A stretch of 64,000 bases of DNA from Larus michahellis (Eukaryota; Chordata; Aves; Charadriiformes; Laridae). This document shows, in pieces, positions 12,801 to 27,800 of this stretch. Both the position numbers and the translations under genes were made by a program. The stretch spans positions 9,501,556 to 9,565,555 of the forward strand of contig NC_133901.1 in assembly GCF_964199755.1 (NCBI RefSeq), in the 5' to 3' direction. Every line of letters begins with the position of its first letter. The stretch's first letter is position 1. The notes beneath the pieces were generated by a model, which saw only the letters and a list, made by a program, of their open reading frames with translations, was not told the DNA's origin and did not search any database.

Positions 12801-15800
12801 TAGGCTTTGCTACATCAGGATGTTGCAGCCCAATCTGCAAGATGCTAACGTGCCACCTCCCTGCACTGTTTCACACTGTCAGGCTAGTGGAAAGCATTGC
12901 TCACCTAGTGCCATGCTTCCTGACCAAAACACAAGAGAATCACTTGACAGCAGTCCTTACGCACAGCCCCAGGAACAGGCAGCTATTACTTATGAAATAA
13001 ATCAGTCAGGCAGTATAAAGAAGCTCTCATTGTTCGCACAACTCAAACACATAATTTGTCTTCTCTGACCTCCTTCTACTTCAAGCACCAAAAAACTCTA
13101 AACCTTATCAGCCATGACAAGGTACCTTCCGCTCTCTCATAACCTATTGCTTCTCAACAAGCTACTCCAAAAACAACTAAAACGCACCTATTTAAAAGCC
13201 AGGAGAGTGGAAAAAAAAAAAGCCTTGAAAAAGTAATTTTGGCTGTAACGGAATTCAATCACCCAAATGAGCTTACAGTTTAAAAAGAAAGAGGTCTAGG
13301 ACAAGAAATAAAGCCCCAGTGGAGGACTGTTAACCAAGCCACTGAAGAAAACTGCAGTCAAATGAGTTTTGCAGCAGGTGAAAAGGATTACTTACCCACC
13401 AGCAGAAAAGTGACTGAGCACCAGTGAGTGAGGCACACACCCCCTGCTTTGTTGTGCCCCGATAGCAGGTTATCACATCTCAACAACTGAAGAGATAGGT
13501 CAGTTCATTGTATGCTCCAATCAAGTAAGTAAGGCTTAAAATTTAGCTTTGAATTTTGTGAATAGGCTTAGGTTGTTCCAAATTAGCAACCATGCTTTGG
13601 TATATAAAGTCTGAGAACTGCAAAGGTCAATTCAAATCAATGAAACAAAACACTAAACGTAAATTTTAGAACACTGGCTGTATCATTAGTGATATCAGGC
13701 ATACTTAACAAAATTATGGTACCTTTAACTTGAATCCCAAGTTTTTTGAGTGCCTCCTCCACAGACTGACTCTCTCTCTTCCGCATAAATCCATTATCTA
13801 TGTGTACAGCTATGACCTGATCTCGGTTTAAAGCTCGGTTCAGGAGAGCAGTACATACTGTTGAGTCCACACCGCCACTGAGTAAAACCTAAGGATAAAA
13901 AAATATACAAAACCAAAATTTGGTCAGCTGTCTACAGGGAAAGTAGATACGACTGTGAGGATTAGAACAGACTATTGACTTAGAGCCAATGATGTGGAAG
14001 AAAACAAGTTGTCAAACAACGTATTGATCCAATTGTGCAAATTGTCTAAAACTTCATTAATATATTACAGAAATCATGGCAATTCTGCATTTTTCAATTT
14101 AACCTCAGTAACTGTAAGCGTCAGTGTTTCTACCAGGCTTTTGCAAATAATCTTTCAGCTTTGTTTCAATCTACTTACCAGGACTTTTGATGAGCCCACT
14201 TTCTCTTTGATATCTTGAATGCACTGAAGCTCTCTGTTTTCCACTGTAAAGGTGCCACTGCATCCCGCAATATCATAAAGAAAATTCTTCAGGATCATTT
14301 TTCCATTCACTGTGAGGCTAACTTCAGGGTGGAACTGTGCTCCATACAGTTTCTTAGATTCATTTGCTATGCCTTCATTGGTGCAAAGAAATGAGCATGA
14401 CCAAAAAAAAAATTGGAAGTGAAATGCATACCCAAGAAAGTCAAGCATAGACTTTTTGGAGAGATTTATTCTGCCACATTTTGTCATAATCACTTTTGGC
14501 ACAAATCAACCATCAAAACCAAAGATTCTGGTTAAGATTAGGAACAGGGGTACTTGTTACATATCTAGAACACACAATCCCTCAGAAACCAGGGAAAACA
14601 TCTCAGACATCCTAGGAAAACCATTGAGAAAACAGGAAATCAATTACATTAATTTTTTCCTCACCACAGGATACCTCTACAACCCTACAACTAAGCCACA
14701 TGGACACAGCTGCACCCACAGTAAAAGGGTTGTGCTTGTCAAGCTGTGCAGATGTCCCTGCAGGAGCACGCCTGTGAGCACCACCCCTCTTTAACAGTCT
14801 CTGGAGGTTTACTTTGAGTAGATCACAACACTGCATTTTGCAGCAAGCGTTGATCAGACTGGGATTAAAAAAAGCAGTAGGGAAACCGCCTAATTCCACC
14901 GACCTGCGTCAGACTCCCACGTACATGGTACCTCTGTATTTCTTTGGCTCCTGGAAGCCTGGCTACCACTTTACCAGCATTTCTTTGCTTGCTTAGGCAC
15001 AAGGAGCCACAGGCTTTTATAAAAGCCCATGGGAAATGGCACAGGAAAGTGTTGTGGATAGGAAAGGTACAACTCTGTTTCTAATGCCTACAAAAAGCAG
15101 GGTTAAAGGTATCAGAGCCCTGGTGCAGCTTGCACACTGGATGCAGCAAACTTTACACAGCAAAACAATTTATAGAGAGATCTGAGCAGTCATGAGCTCT
15201 AGATCACTTTGAAGGCAACCCAGAATACAATGAATGCTCCGTTTAATCTTAACAGTAGTTTGGAAAGAATCTTTCCATAACGAGACATTCTTAAATCTTT
15301 TAAAAAGCCAGATTTTCTCAAATTAGTTACTTGTCCAATTTAAGAGCAGCAGCTCAAGCTTTTCTTTTTTTTTTTTTTTTTTAAATGAAAGATTTAAAAT
15401 AAACCAGGTGAATAGTTTGAGATCTTACTAAGAGGCTCTGCAAACTTAAGACCTTTTCAGGTCTCCCATCTCCTAGAAAGAGACTCAAAGAGTCTGTTTG
15501 GCATTCAATAACTTGAGTAGCTTTCAAAAACCAAATTCTAAGGTTCTACATTTTTCTGTGACAATCTGCGTGGAATATTTGAAACACTGCTTTCAGTACC
15601 AACATTTTTTTTGCTCAGTTGAACATTCATGCAATAATATTAAATACAATAGCAAGTTAATCAAGCTTTAGTAATTAAACAGGGTTTCACTTGTACTATT
15701 ACAGTGCAAAAACCAAACAGCACTTACGCTGCACACTACAGTACATGTCTTCCCCTCCCGGGCCTTAAGGGCACACAATATTTTATTTCAAAGAGAAACA

Positions 15801-18800
15801 ACACGTGCATACTTTAAAATAAACTGTAGAAGTAAAGTTAAATTTTCCTTAAGCTACCAATTTAAAAACAGAACCTTTCATTTTCATGTCTATTTCTTTC
15901 TTTAGTATCATGACAGCACAATACGCAAGCAAACACAAGAAATTGTTAAAAACAATTCACTTATTTGGCAATTAAATAACAGAGATATTCTGTTCCCATT
16001 TCGTTCCAACTACTGTCTGCCGTATTCTTTCCCTTGGTGAATACTATCAAAAGGCAATTTTAGTGTAAAATAAATACCTGCTATAATGTTCCCAGACTGT
16101 GCAACCACTTTGAATCCATCAGCTACTTTATCCACACTATCTCCATGAGTGAGCAGCACAAGTTCTTCTTTCTGAAGGCCCCTAAACAAAGATTAAAAAC
16201 TAGAATCAATCAATTAAAAAAAAAAAAAGAACAAAGACCTAGCTATCTGTGTTTCCAAGAGAAGCCATTAGGGATCCCAATAAGGGAACATCTTGATTGG
16301 CCAGGCGCATTTGAAATACACGCAGAATTTCCTTCCCAAAAAGTAATCTCCAGCTTTGAGATGCCTTCACTGGAAGCTGCCTAAGTTCTTTTACAACACA
16401 TCCTTCATGCAAGAGGTAATTTGTGTTAGTTCGGAAGGGTTTGAGGTTTTTTGATGAACACACCAATATTGAAGTATCCCCTCTGACATGTAGAGCCATC
16501 TAGAATCAATGAGGATACTTGGAGTCCTGCTTTTTATTTCAACGGAGTGAAGTTTTCTTGCTCAAAACCAAGTGTTTTCAGGACAATTTGGGCACCTCAG
16601 ACTTTAGACAGGGTATAAAGTTCTGCAGTAGTCCTACAGGGGAATGTTAATAAAACTGGAATGCCAGGTATGAGTAAATTGTTAGAATTATTACAAGAAA
16701 CTTGAGAGGCATTGACAAACTACCAAGAAATCTAATTCTAGTTTTACAAAACATCACTAAACAATTTTAAAGGAAAGTAGAAAAAGAATGGTTTCAGAGT
16801 TTCTATTACCTTTCAAAAATTGGAAGGGTGCCAACCAATACAAGAGTAATGCACTGCACAGCAGAAGGAGATAAGAGCTTAACACAAAGATTCTCTTGTT
16901 GTGGTACACTTTATGGTGTCTTAAAGCCAACATTCTACTTTGAAATAAGGGGTTTACACCCTATTCCAAGCAAATACATCTGCATTTCTAGAGTCAATTG
17001 AAAAGTTATGCCTAAGTATTTCTTCAAATGAGTTACTTGCTTACTCATGAACACAGCTGTAGAAGTTTTATTAGAAATTATCAGATAAGCATGGGTGCAA
17101 TTTTGCTATTTCCTTTAAAATAAGCTTCCTCTCATCTAGCCACCAATTTCCAGACTGGTATTTCCAATATTGTTTTGATAACTTAAAATGTCTATGTACC
17201 TGAACAGTGAACATGTGTTATCCAGAGTAATGCTGAACACTCCGTCTTCTCTAACACTCTTCTTGTGCACCGTACCTCCAAATACCTTATTCATCATCTG
17301 TCAAAACAAAAACATTATCTGAAAAAGCACTACACAACCTAGTACCACTTCATATCTCAGTCTGCCTATGACTGACAACAGCTCTAGCCCTCCAATACGT
17401 ACCAACCTAGTTTTTCATTATTATACTCATTTAAGATATTATTTTCCAAAACAATAAGAATTCTCTTCAAAATTAATCACACTTCTGTATTGGGCTCGTT
17501 CCCTTCTGCTGGCATAGCTGGGGACTGCTGCCGCACACAATGAGCAGCAGAAATCCACAACAGTAGACAATAGGTAGAGATTTGCAAAATAATGCATATT
17601 CAATACTTGCATATAGAAGTGGGTGCTCTACAAATCAGCTGAGTATCTGAGGCCAGTTATCATAAAAACAGTTAAGCTGCTGAACAACAATATGATTTAT
17701 CTATCTTTTAGTTAAAGGCCTCAGATAGGCTTAAACTTCTCAACATGTGGCTCCTCAGCTCTGAAGAAGCTATCAAAAACTTGAGTCCCAAAAATAACAC
17801 TAAAGGAGTAAACTCTTAATAATCCTTACTATAAAAAGAGTAGTATCTGAACCAGGTTTTCTTTCTAAAACTTCACCTTGTCATTTGGAGTTGGATATCT
17901 GCATTTTAGATTTCAGAGGTCTCAAAATAAAGACTTTTTTTTTTCCTTGTAAATATAACTGGTAACGAAAAAATATTTTTAGAGTTTCACCTTCCAACTA
18001 CTTTAACTTTCAGAGATTTAAGACTTCAGTTTAGGCCTAGTTTGATATTATACCTACTGTGCTTGACTGATTTCAATTTTTTTTATAATGAAGTAGTAGT
18101 GCGTTAATACACACAGTTCATTCATTTCCATAAAGTCGGCGTTAAGGAACTCCCCTACTTGAGGCTAAGTAACATATTTTCAGTTTGCTTGGCATTTTAA
18201 GACACATTTTAATATAACCTATGTTTCCCTTTAGAACAGGGAGTGCCACTACTGTTTCCGTAATTACCAGCCTTTCTAAAGGAGTTTTTCCAGCCATTAT
18301 TCAGCACCTCTGAAGGCCTAGTAAATCACTAACCCTGGAAAAAAAACAAAATGCACAAGCAGAAGTCATGCATCTAATCCATCCCCTGTCTCCTTGGAAG
18401 TTTGTTTCTTCACTCAGCTTGGATATCCTAGATCACTGCAGGATCACCGCTCAGTCCTAAGGTAAATAAGTGTTTCATAAGGGTGGAGTTTAAGCGCTCT
18501 TAAGAACTATGCTAGAAACATTCCACACTTGAAAACAAAAGGGGAAAAAACCCAAACTATTTCACCTGTTTACATGAGGGGCACACTTGCCAATACCAAC
18601 TAGACAGAATTAGTTAATGACTGCCAGGTTATATTTATTGTGACCAAAAAAAAAGGCAGTGTGGAACTCAATTCACATCACTTAAGTAAAGAAAAACCAC
18701 TTATGCTATTGATATGGCAGAGCCAAGAGAAAAATACACAGTATTCTCAGTTTATAAATTAGCACTTTAGAAGTATCTTTTGCACATGTGGCATACTGCT

Positions 18801-21800
18801 TATATTTGAAAAGCAGGTCCTTTAGCAGTTCATCTTCAGTTAGTATCAGAAATGAGGCCTGGAAGATGGCTGAAGACAAACATATCTCTCAGCAGCACCT
18901 GCATGCCATAGCAGATTCCAAGAACTGGTTTTCCTATTGTAAATATCGCTGGGTCGAACCATGGCGCATCTTCTGCATACACAGAGTTTGGTCCTCCAGA
19001 TATAATGATAGCTCTGCAGACAAAAGATAAAGAAAACATTAACTCAAATATATCATTTACTTTAAAATGTCTTTATTTGCTTTAAACATTGACATTACTT
19101 CATAATACTTTTAGAACTCTATATATCCTAACGTAAATTTTAATACAGATATCCTAAAACATAGCTTGTTTGCTATGCTACAGCTGTAAAAAAAGAAACT
19201 TACCAGAGAAGTATTTCATCAGTTTAAACAAAGTCAAATATAAACCATCTAAAAAAGTGACTGTATTTTAAATTCCTCATAGGAATTGTCAACTATGAGA
19301 AAAGCAAGATTGCTAGGATCAAAAGCAGAGCATTAGTATGAAGACACGTATACTTCATGGTGTCTGCGCCATGTGGAGGCAAGCTGCATTCAGAAAACAG
19401 ACTCCCAAATTTCTAGAGCTGCTGAGAAAACGTCCTTTAATCCACCCTGATTACAAAGTGAGATGGCATTAGCCACAGGTTGTGAATTAAAAGTCCAACA
19501 CATGCAAGTATTTATGGTCTCAAGTTAATACGTCACACTATCACAGAAAATTAAATCTTTTCAAAGAAGAATAGAGAGCTTTTGCAAACCATGATGATTT
19601 GCAAGGTTGTGAACTGCAGGACCAGCCAGTTGAGCAATGCTTTTTGGCCTTGGCCCAGGATCGAACACAGGTGTACCAGACCTTGGACTCATGTACTGTT
19701 TATTTCACAGAGAACATCAAATCTGTTATTCAAAGCAAGAAATGCAAAATGGGCTGAGAGAGAAGTTGCATACACAGGATTAAGCGCACCTAATAAAGCT
19801 TTCTTCCAGCATTATTTAGAGTGTTTGTCATGCAAGCACTGACAAAATAGAATTTTTCTATTTTTAAGCAGCAGAAACGGGTAGTGCTCCTACTACATCT
19901 GTACCACCAGCAGAAATAATCATGTAGTTACAAGCCCACATACCGAATGCCACCTCTCAACTGCAGTCACACAGGGTACCTGCTCCCACCAACACAGGGC
20001 TAGCCCTCCCCAGCAGCCCACCTCCTCGTCCCCCAGCCTGGGCTCCTCATCCCATGGCAGGGGACGAGGCGGAAGGCTGTATGGGGACACCCCTCAGAGC
20101 CAAAGCACAGTGGCTTGTGAACTGGAAGAGGCAGCGTTTATTTCTCTGTATGTAGGGATCTACAAGTGAGCTTTGGAATAAGCATACAGCTGACATTGGC
20201 GTAGTTTTACACTCAACAATCTTGATAACTAGTAGCTGCTGTACATGTACAGGCATTTCTGTTCAAGTTGGAGACACCATGAATTTCCTAAACTCAGACA
20301 CTGCCAGAAAGAGCCTGAAAACTCTTAATGTCCGGTGGTATTACTGCTTCTAATAAGCAAATGCTTCTCTATGTGGAGTTAAGTGTACAGAACACTATTT
20401 AGTATTAATGAAAAGAAATACAGCCACACCTACAAATTGAACATTTTTATGACAAGTCAAAATCGTTATACACTGTCCTATTCAAAAAGTATAGTCTTAA
20501 AATCTGCTATTTTTCCATACCAATTAAAATCCCACAGAATACAGAAAGGTTATCCAATCTGCCGAAGCAAAGAAAAAAGTTATGAGTTGAGGGTGAGAGA
20601 GGAACCTGCATCTTCTCAACTGTCCAGGATAAATTAAAACCAGCATTAGACGTAGACTTTGAAAGTTTTACTGCAACACCATGTAATTTCTTACGTACCT
20701 TCTCGTGTTGGTATGAATACACCTTTTTCTGATTTACCTTAAACCACTTCCAAAACAACCTGAGCTAGCTTTGGAAAGCCTATTTGCAATGGATTAAAGG
20801 CACATCAGGAACCATGTAAAAATAGCAAGAGTAAAATGCATGCATTGATACCCTGACCTCAGGACTCACACCAGAGCTCAGACGGTGCCAGAATTCAGAC
20901 TAATGCCAGGAGAGCCCCCAAACGTGACACCTTCTCAGCCCAGGACCTTGTGGAAATGGCTAATATATTTATGTCACATTTAGATGAAACTTGTCACTAG
21001 AGATTGTTCTGAAACTATGAAAATTGAGGAGCTGGCTTTCTAAACACAACTTGTAAATACAATTTAGCAAACCACTCAGTCTTGCTGCCTCTCAAACCTT
21101 AGCATAGACCAAAGCTCCTCAGCCCGTTCAATGCAGAGCTGCAACATGGAAACCTGACTATTCCCATGACACACAGAATATATCTCAAAATCTTGCAGGC
21201 AAACCACAAACTCATTTTTACGGCAGTCAGTGAATAAAGGCACCCAACAGCTGGTATCAATATTTGTTGAGCTTTCCTGGATGAGACTGTGGACACACAA
21301 CTTATTGACCAATCTGGGTAACCGATAACCTGAAACCACTATCTTAACCTTGAGAAGTGACCTTTTGAATGAAGAGGTTTTGACACATTTTAGAGAGCAA
21401 TTATTTGGAATGACAAGACCAACAGGTCTAATCACAAGACTTTGAAGAACTTTCAACTGTGAAAAGAAAGGGCGAAAAGGCCTTCCCACTACGAACCTGC
21501 ATCAATACAGTACAGGTTTGAGACAAAACATCACTAGTACTATGATCCACACCTAAAACCCAACACACAGCAGATGCAGGAATTCCTTTTAAACAAGTAA
21601 TTAGGTATGTCCATCTTTTAAAGACTTGATTGTTGGAGAATTACAAACAAGATCTGATAAGAGAAGGTAGAAGGTATTTTTCAGAACATTTCTGAAAGAG
21701 AAATTCTTCACACAGCAGCTACCTGACAGATCCAACAGGTCCTGGGTTTTCTGGTTTGTGTTTTCAGAAGAGATCAATAAGCTCCTATTTGACTTACTAA

Positions 21801-24800
21801 AATACACTGTTTACTGGTTCACTAATTACAATTGATTAGAAAAATGCAATTCTGCAGCAAAGCACTGTCTTATCTATTGTTGGGCACAACCAAGAAGTAG
21901 ACACGCACTGTATTTCTGGATTTGTACCACACTAACAAGTAAGGTCTTTGATGATTTGTAGACTTCAGGGTATTTATTTTCCCCACACAAAAGAGAGGCA
22001 TACCCTTGTAAGCCTAATAAAACAAGAAAAAGAAATGCACAAAGTACTAAATAATTGTGAGACCTTTCCTTGCTGCAAACAATGAGTGGTAGTTTCAGTT
22101 GGGTTTTTTTTTCAGTTGCTTCCCAGAAACAGTTTGGCATGATTTACCCCAATATGTTCAGTATCCAAGTTAGTTTAATTTAAAAAAAATAAATAACTAA
22201 GAAAATCTTTTTTAGAAACTCATAAAACTTGTTTTCTTGATCAATAGCTATTCTAGTTTAACAGGTAAAACAGCAAGATCATCTAAATTTCTCCAGATAC
22301 ATATTTAAAATGCGGACTCTTAAATTATACTTACAAATGGAAATGATTAAAATGACGTGAAGGCAAATAGACAAAATTCATACTGCCGCGCAAGTTTCCC
22401 CAGCAAAACTCAGCTGTTCCCATGGATAAGCTAAAGATGCAATCATTAACGTAATTACAATGAAAGCTATTGCACATAAAAACACAGGCAATTACTACTG
22501 CTGCCAACATCCACAGATACTGTCAGACAGAGAGGAGAGAACAAGCAGCACACACAGGCAGAGGCATCGCAGGAAACAACCTACCGAAACCCTTGTTCTC
22601 TGATTGCAAAGGCTGGCGTTTCCAAAGGGAAGATCTCAGACTGGACGAACAGCTCACGCACCCGACGATCTATGACTTTGCCGTACTGCGCTCCGGCATC
22701 GAGTATGACAACGGCTCCCTCGTAGTGGTGCTGCCCATCCTTGAGGTCTCCTCCGGTGTTCTCTGGCTGCGAACATCACTCATGTCAGCGCTTTATGGTG
22801 ACACACTGCAGACCACAGACTTTAAGCCAGATCTCTTAAACAACTAACATCTGCTAAACTTGCTAAGGCTGCCTATAAGTTAATTTATGATTACAATGAT
22901 AAAGAGTAGTGGAAAAACTTCTAAATGAAAAAAATCCTCAAATTTATAAGGACCAGTAGATGCACTAGCAAGAAAAAAGGGCCATGCATTAACACAGCAC
23001 ATCCCTTCCAAGCAGCCACACAAACATGACATCCCCATCCCCAAAACCAAACATGGTATAAATTACGGAAAAAAAAAAATGCAAATAAGCTAATGAAGGC
23101 AGAGCTTTCCATAAATAGTCATATGCCCTGTTCACCACTCCAGCTTTTTCCATTTTACAGTTCCATACAAAACCCAGCACACCCTATGATAATTAAGACC
23201 ATGTGCCTTTTCCTCAAGCAAAACAGGACAGTGCAAAGTCACAAGAAAAATGTTTTTCCCCATCACACTGCCTCATAGGCTGAGCTTTCACTTGACATTA
23301 CCTCCTGGAGAGAATAAAAAGGAGAAATTGAGAACAAATGTCTCCGCTAAAACAATTTTTCAAAAAAAGCTCAACTTTTGACTGCAGCATTCAAGCAGAT
23401 TGCACATTGGAACAAAGCAATGGTTCTCTTTGAACCTGTCACTTTTGAATTGACTAGCCAACTTCAGCTAAATCTGAACGAGGGCAGGAAAATGCAAGCA
23501 CAAGTTTGGTTGGTTGGTTATTTTTTTAAAAAAAATTATGAAAAGAGGCATGGCACTTCCATGGAAGTGTCCGCATCAGACGATCTTCAAGGAAGAATGT
23601 GAACTCAACTGCACTGTTATACACCAAGAAATTCATGCAGAAAAAATTCTGCTGCTTAAAGAAATCACTTATTTTGAGGGTGGTTTTCCCTTAACTTAAA
23701 GCTTAAACTGTTTCCTTGACAACGTACCTTGACGAAGGAAAAACATGGAAGGGTTCTGAGGCAAACACTGCCTCAAAACACACCTTGAAGCTTATGATCA
23801 CTTCAAGTTTTAATTATGGCACATTAGAGTTGTTCTGCATGTTTGTACCAGGCAATGCAGCCTCTGACCCAGGGCTCACAGGAGGTCCCCACCACCGCTG
23901 CCTGGGCTCCAAAGGAAGCTGGGGCAGCCTGCAGCATGCCACAGTATTTCCACGTGGGTCAGATAATCACCCCCGTATCAACCACAGGTTGATTCTGGAG
24001 GAGAGCATCACCCTGCTGGGACACATTCTCCCCAACAAATAAATACACAAAAAAGGCTGCCTTTAAGCTTTCTTCGACAGCTACTGAGAGACACTTCAGA
24101 TAATTGTCTTCAAATTAACCAAGGAAGGCAAGCACACTGGAAAATTCCGAAGTTTACGCTAGCTGGAAAAGGTTTTATCTAAATTAAAGGACACAAGCAG
24201 AAAAAAATATGCTAAATCCCTCAAAAGCCTAAATCCAGGTTAGAGTCAGTTACTTAATTTCTTTCCTTCAACTGGTAGCTGAGTGTGCTTCATGGGGAGC
24301 TCTTAACGACTTTTTTAGTCTTGGGTTATATAACAAAAAGGGCACATGTAGAGTAGAGCAGACTTCAGCAGCAAACGCCCCTTCAAAGCCCCTGCTCAGA
24401 TGGAGAGAGGTCACCAGAACTGTCTTCCCTTCTGGGGAACTGGAAGGGAGGGAACCACTTTTAGAGTGATTCTGGGCATTTTCACCTAGCAATTTCTAAA
24501 GTAGTGCTTCTTGAGAGAAAGACCAACATCCTTATTCTTTTCTAATTCCATCTTGTGGCAAACGCTATTCCTTGCAGTGCTATTTCTTATTTAAAGTCTT
24601 TAATTGTTTCAGAGCACATGCTGTAGCTTGTACCACAAAGGGACAGAGCTCTGCAGCCCTCTTGGCTTAGTGTTCAAGATTGTCCACTTCCACCCACAAG
24701 AGACCAGGGTGGGATGTAAGGAGTCCCCTCCAGAGCCCCAGGCAACCCAGGGGTGCATAGCCAGCCCTTGCAGATGGGTCCACCTGCCAACACTGCTACC

Positions 24801-27800
24801 CACACATCATACCCATCATCCCAACCTGCTGACTCCTAAGAACCTGCAGAATGAGTAAGAATGAAGTAGCTGTGAAGGCAGTTTTTACATTTTACAACAA
24901 AAAAGGCTAAACCCAAGTTATTGTTGGCATCAGCTCAGCTGGACCGATGGCTGAGCTAGTACATAAATCTCATTTTCAGCGCCCTACCCTGAAGGCATCG
25001 AGCTGCTTTGAGCAGTCTGGTGTAATTAGCTGGGCCCAAGTAACAGCTGTGGGGGAGACACACGCGTGAAAACAAAAAGAGCTCAAAGTTACATCGGGAG
25101 TAGTTTGAAAAACATTGCATAAGGCAGCATAAGTAGGTCTATATCTCAAATGAACCTGCACCTTCCTTAGTTCTGCTCGGTAAAAGCAGGACAGTGATAC
25201 GTACCCCTTTGTCACCAGCATGAACGGGACAATCCTCTGCACTGTAGTCACCCAGGTGTGAGCACTCAGCTCCCAAGACGGCAAACCCCCTCACTGAGCC
25301 GTCCCTGCTTCTTCGCTCTTGTTAGGTATAGCATCATTTGTACAATGATTGGAGGAACACTTTCACAGACAACGGCATCAACATTAGAATTATTTCTTAA
25401 GGGGTTTTGTGGCCCTGAAAGATGGCTGTTTAAGGCTTCAAGTAATAGCTCATTGCCCGAGTTCCACTGGGAGTCTGTTAATACCCTCCCAAAATCTCAA
25501 AAGCCAGCATCTAATCATAGCTCACAAGGTTTTTCCTCAGATGATGCTAAAGGCATATGGGCTAAAATCCAGTAAGAGTACTGCATCCATCAAGCAACAC
25601 AGATCTTATGGGGAATATATAAGATGAGCAAGGCAACAGGCACCTCACCAGAAAAAAACAAAACAAAACAACATTCATCTAAAAACTTGCCGCTCCCTTA
25701 GATGTGGTCTTAGAGTGAACTACAGGCTGAAATATTTTTCTCTCAGAATTACACAGGGCACTGCCCGCTCTGCTTTTCTCCTGTAGGCAGCCTCACAGCA
25801 CATCCCAGCATATGTCCAAGCAAGCCCCATCCCAGGAATCAATACAGGTGACTATCATCACACTGATTCTGCCAGAGGAGTTTTTGCACTTCATTTTTGA
25901 GCTAATGTAGAACTGTAAGGAGGTTCAGCTCTGAAAAGAGCCCAACAGAAACGTTATTGTAAACCACATGGAAAGAGAGGAAGGAGAAAGGTGGTAAGTC
26001 AGTACAGGATCTAGCTTTATTTAAAGGCACCATGTCAAGGCTAGAGATTTTGAACTCAAATTTAACAAGGGAAACTTCATTTAATAAAATCAAAAAAAAG
26101 AACAGATGCTGTTAACATGCAGCCAACATGGCAGTTTAGCTCATGTTTGTATACCATATGCATGCTAGGGAAAGATGAAGAGGATACCAGGCAGCCCAAC
26201 TCCTGCAGGAACAGGGTCTATGGAGCCTGCACCTCTTCCTAGTGGGGATTCTCCAGTTTCTAATAAAAGCTGTTTTTCCCTTCAGCAGGGGCATAACTAG
26301 AGTTCCTTGTCTTCTCCTGGTCTATTTTCACAAAAATCTGTAGAAATTGCTTTTTTTCACAACTTCTGTTGAAGTTGGTTCGGCAGGTGCCCAAGGAGGT
26401 TCAGGTGTGGGGCACAGCAGACAGATGCACCAGCCTGATGTCCCGAGAGTGGGACTAAAAACAGAATGGAACTTGTGTACACCAAGAGAAAAAATGGAGG
26501 AACAAAGTCTACATTCAGATAATTTAAATCACAAGTCATCCTGAAAAACACATCATATGTGAAGGATTCCTACTCTCCTCTGTGACCAATGAACCAAATA
26601 AACTGATTACACCACCAAAATGCTTTATCTCCGGACTGCCATTTCTCTGTTTCAGAGACGCAAAACCTGGAACCAAGGTCCCGACTGTCACCTGAACTCT
26701 ATCGCCACCTCCAACTGCACCACGAGGTTCAGCTTTAATCCATCATTTCAGCTTTACCACTTAGTAACACTGTAAGAAAAAAAACTTTCATTGCTCTTGG
26801 GTTTTTCGTGCCAAAACCAATAATTATCAGTTCTATAACGAACTGTGGTAGGAGACTTGCCATAAGGCTTGCATTACCAGCTAAGGACACCACATATCTT
26901 ATTCCTACCTAGTACTTTAAACTAAGTTTTGCAGGCTCACAACAGCCCACTTCTGCACAATCACAGAATTTTTCAGCATTTCACACTCCCACACGCTTGC
27001 AGGATTTTCATTAATGCAATTTATAAAACACATTAGCATACAGAACAGTCATAATCTGGAGTACCAAGAAGCACCTGGCAGAGCCCAGTCTGCAGCAACA
27101 GCCCTTCTGTCCGAGCCCTCAGCTTTCACCCACAATAATAACTTCAGACAAGCCTAAACCAGGAGCCTTGATCTGGCACTTTCAAGACAGCACAGGTTTT
27201 ACAAGAGTTTAATTGTTTCCCTGTGGTATTAAAATTAAGCAGGTATAAGAACACTTACTCATAATTTTTCAAAGTATAACAGGAAAGCAACTCCTTCAAA
27301 CTTGGGCAATCCGCGAGACTGATACAAGAGCCCCCAACCCGTTATCTCAGGCAAACTTTAATTTACATAAGTCACATGCAGATTTCCAACGGCTGCTGGG
27401 CCTGGCCCCCTGCGGAAGCCACTCTCATTACACGCTTCCTGCAAGTGCACGGCTCATGGAAGATGAGCTCCGCAGCACATAGCTGGCTGTGGGCGCGAGC
27501 ACCCCGGAGAAGTGGAGTCCTGAAGAGCAGCCCTGGCCAGGAAAGGAGATGGTGCCAACGGTCAGGGAAAAATGTGTCAGAAAACTTAAAGCAGCAACCA
27601 ACTAAGCGCTTTAAAGAAACCCTCAGAGTCATGTTTTCTTGCAAATTAGATAAAACGTCTAAAACATGGCTTCTATCCTACTACAGAAGCGACTTGAGAC
27701 AGCTTACAGGGCTTTGGTTCAGAAGTTGCATTGTCAAGAAAAAAACTTCTATTTCATAAAGGCGCATAAGTCGTTTTGTCCCCCCGCCATGCAGGAGCCA

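Noticed and set aside
26900-26990. Possible CR1 tail (aatcacagaat)
   Set aside because: A single octamer-like match without the second octamer or any adjacent CR1 tail sequence.
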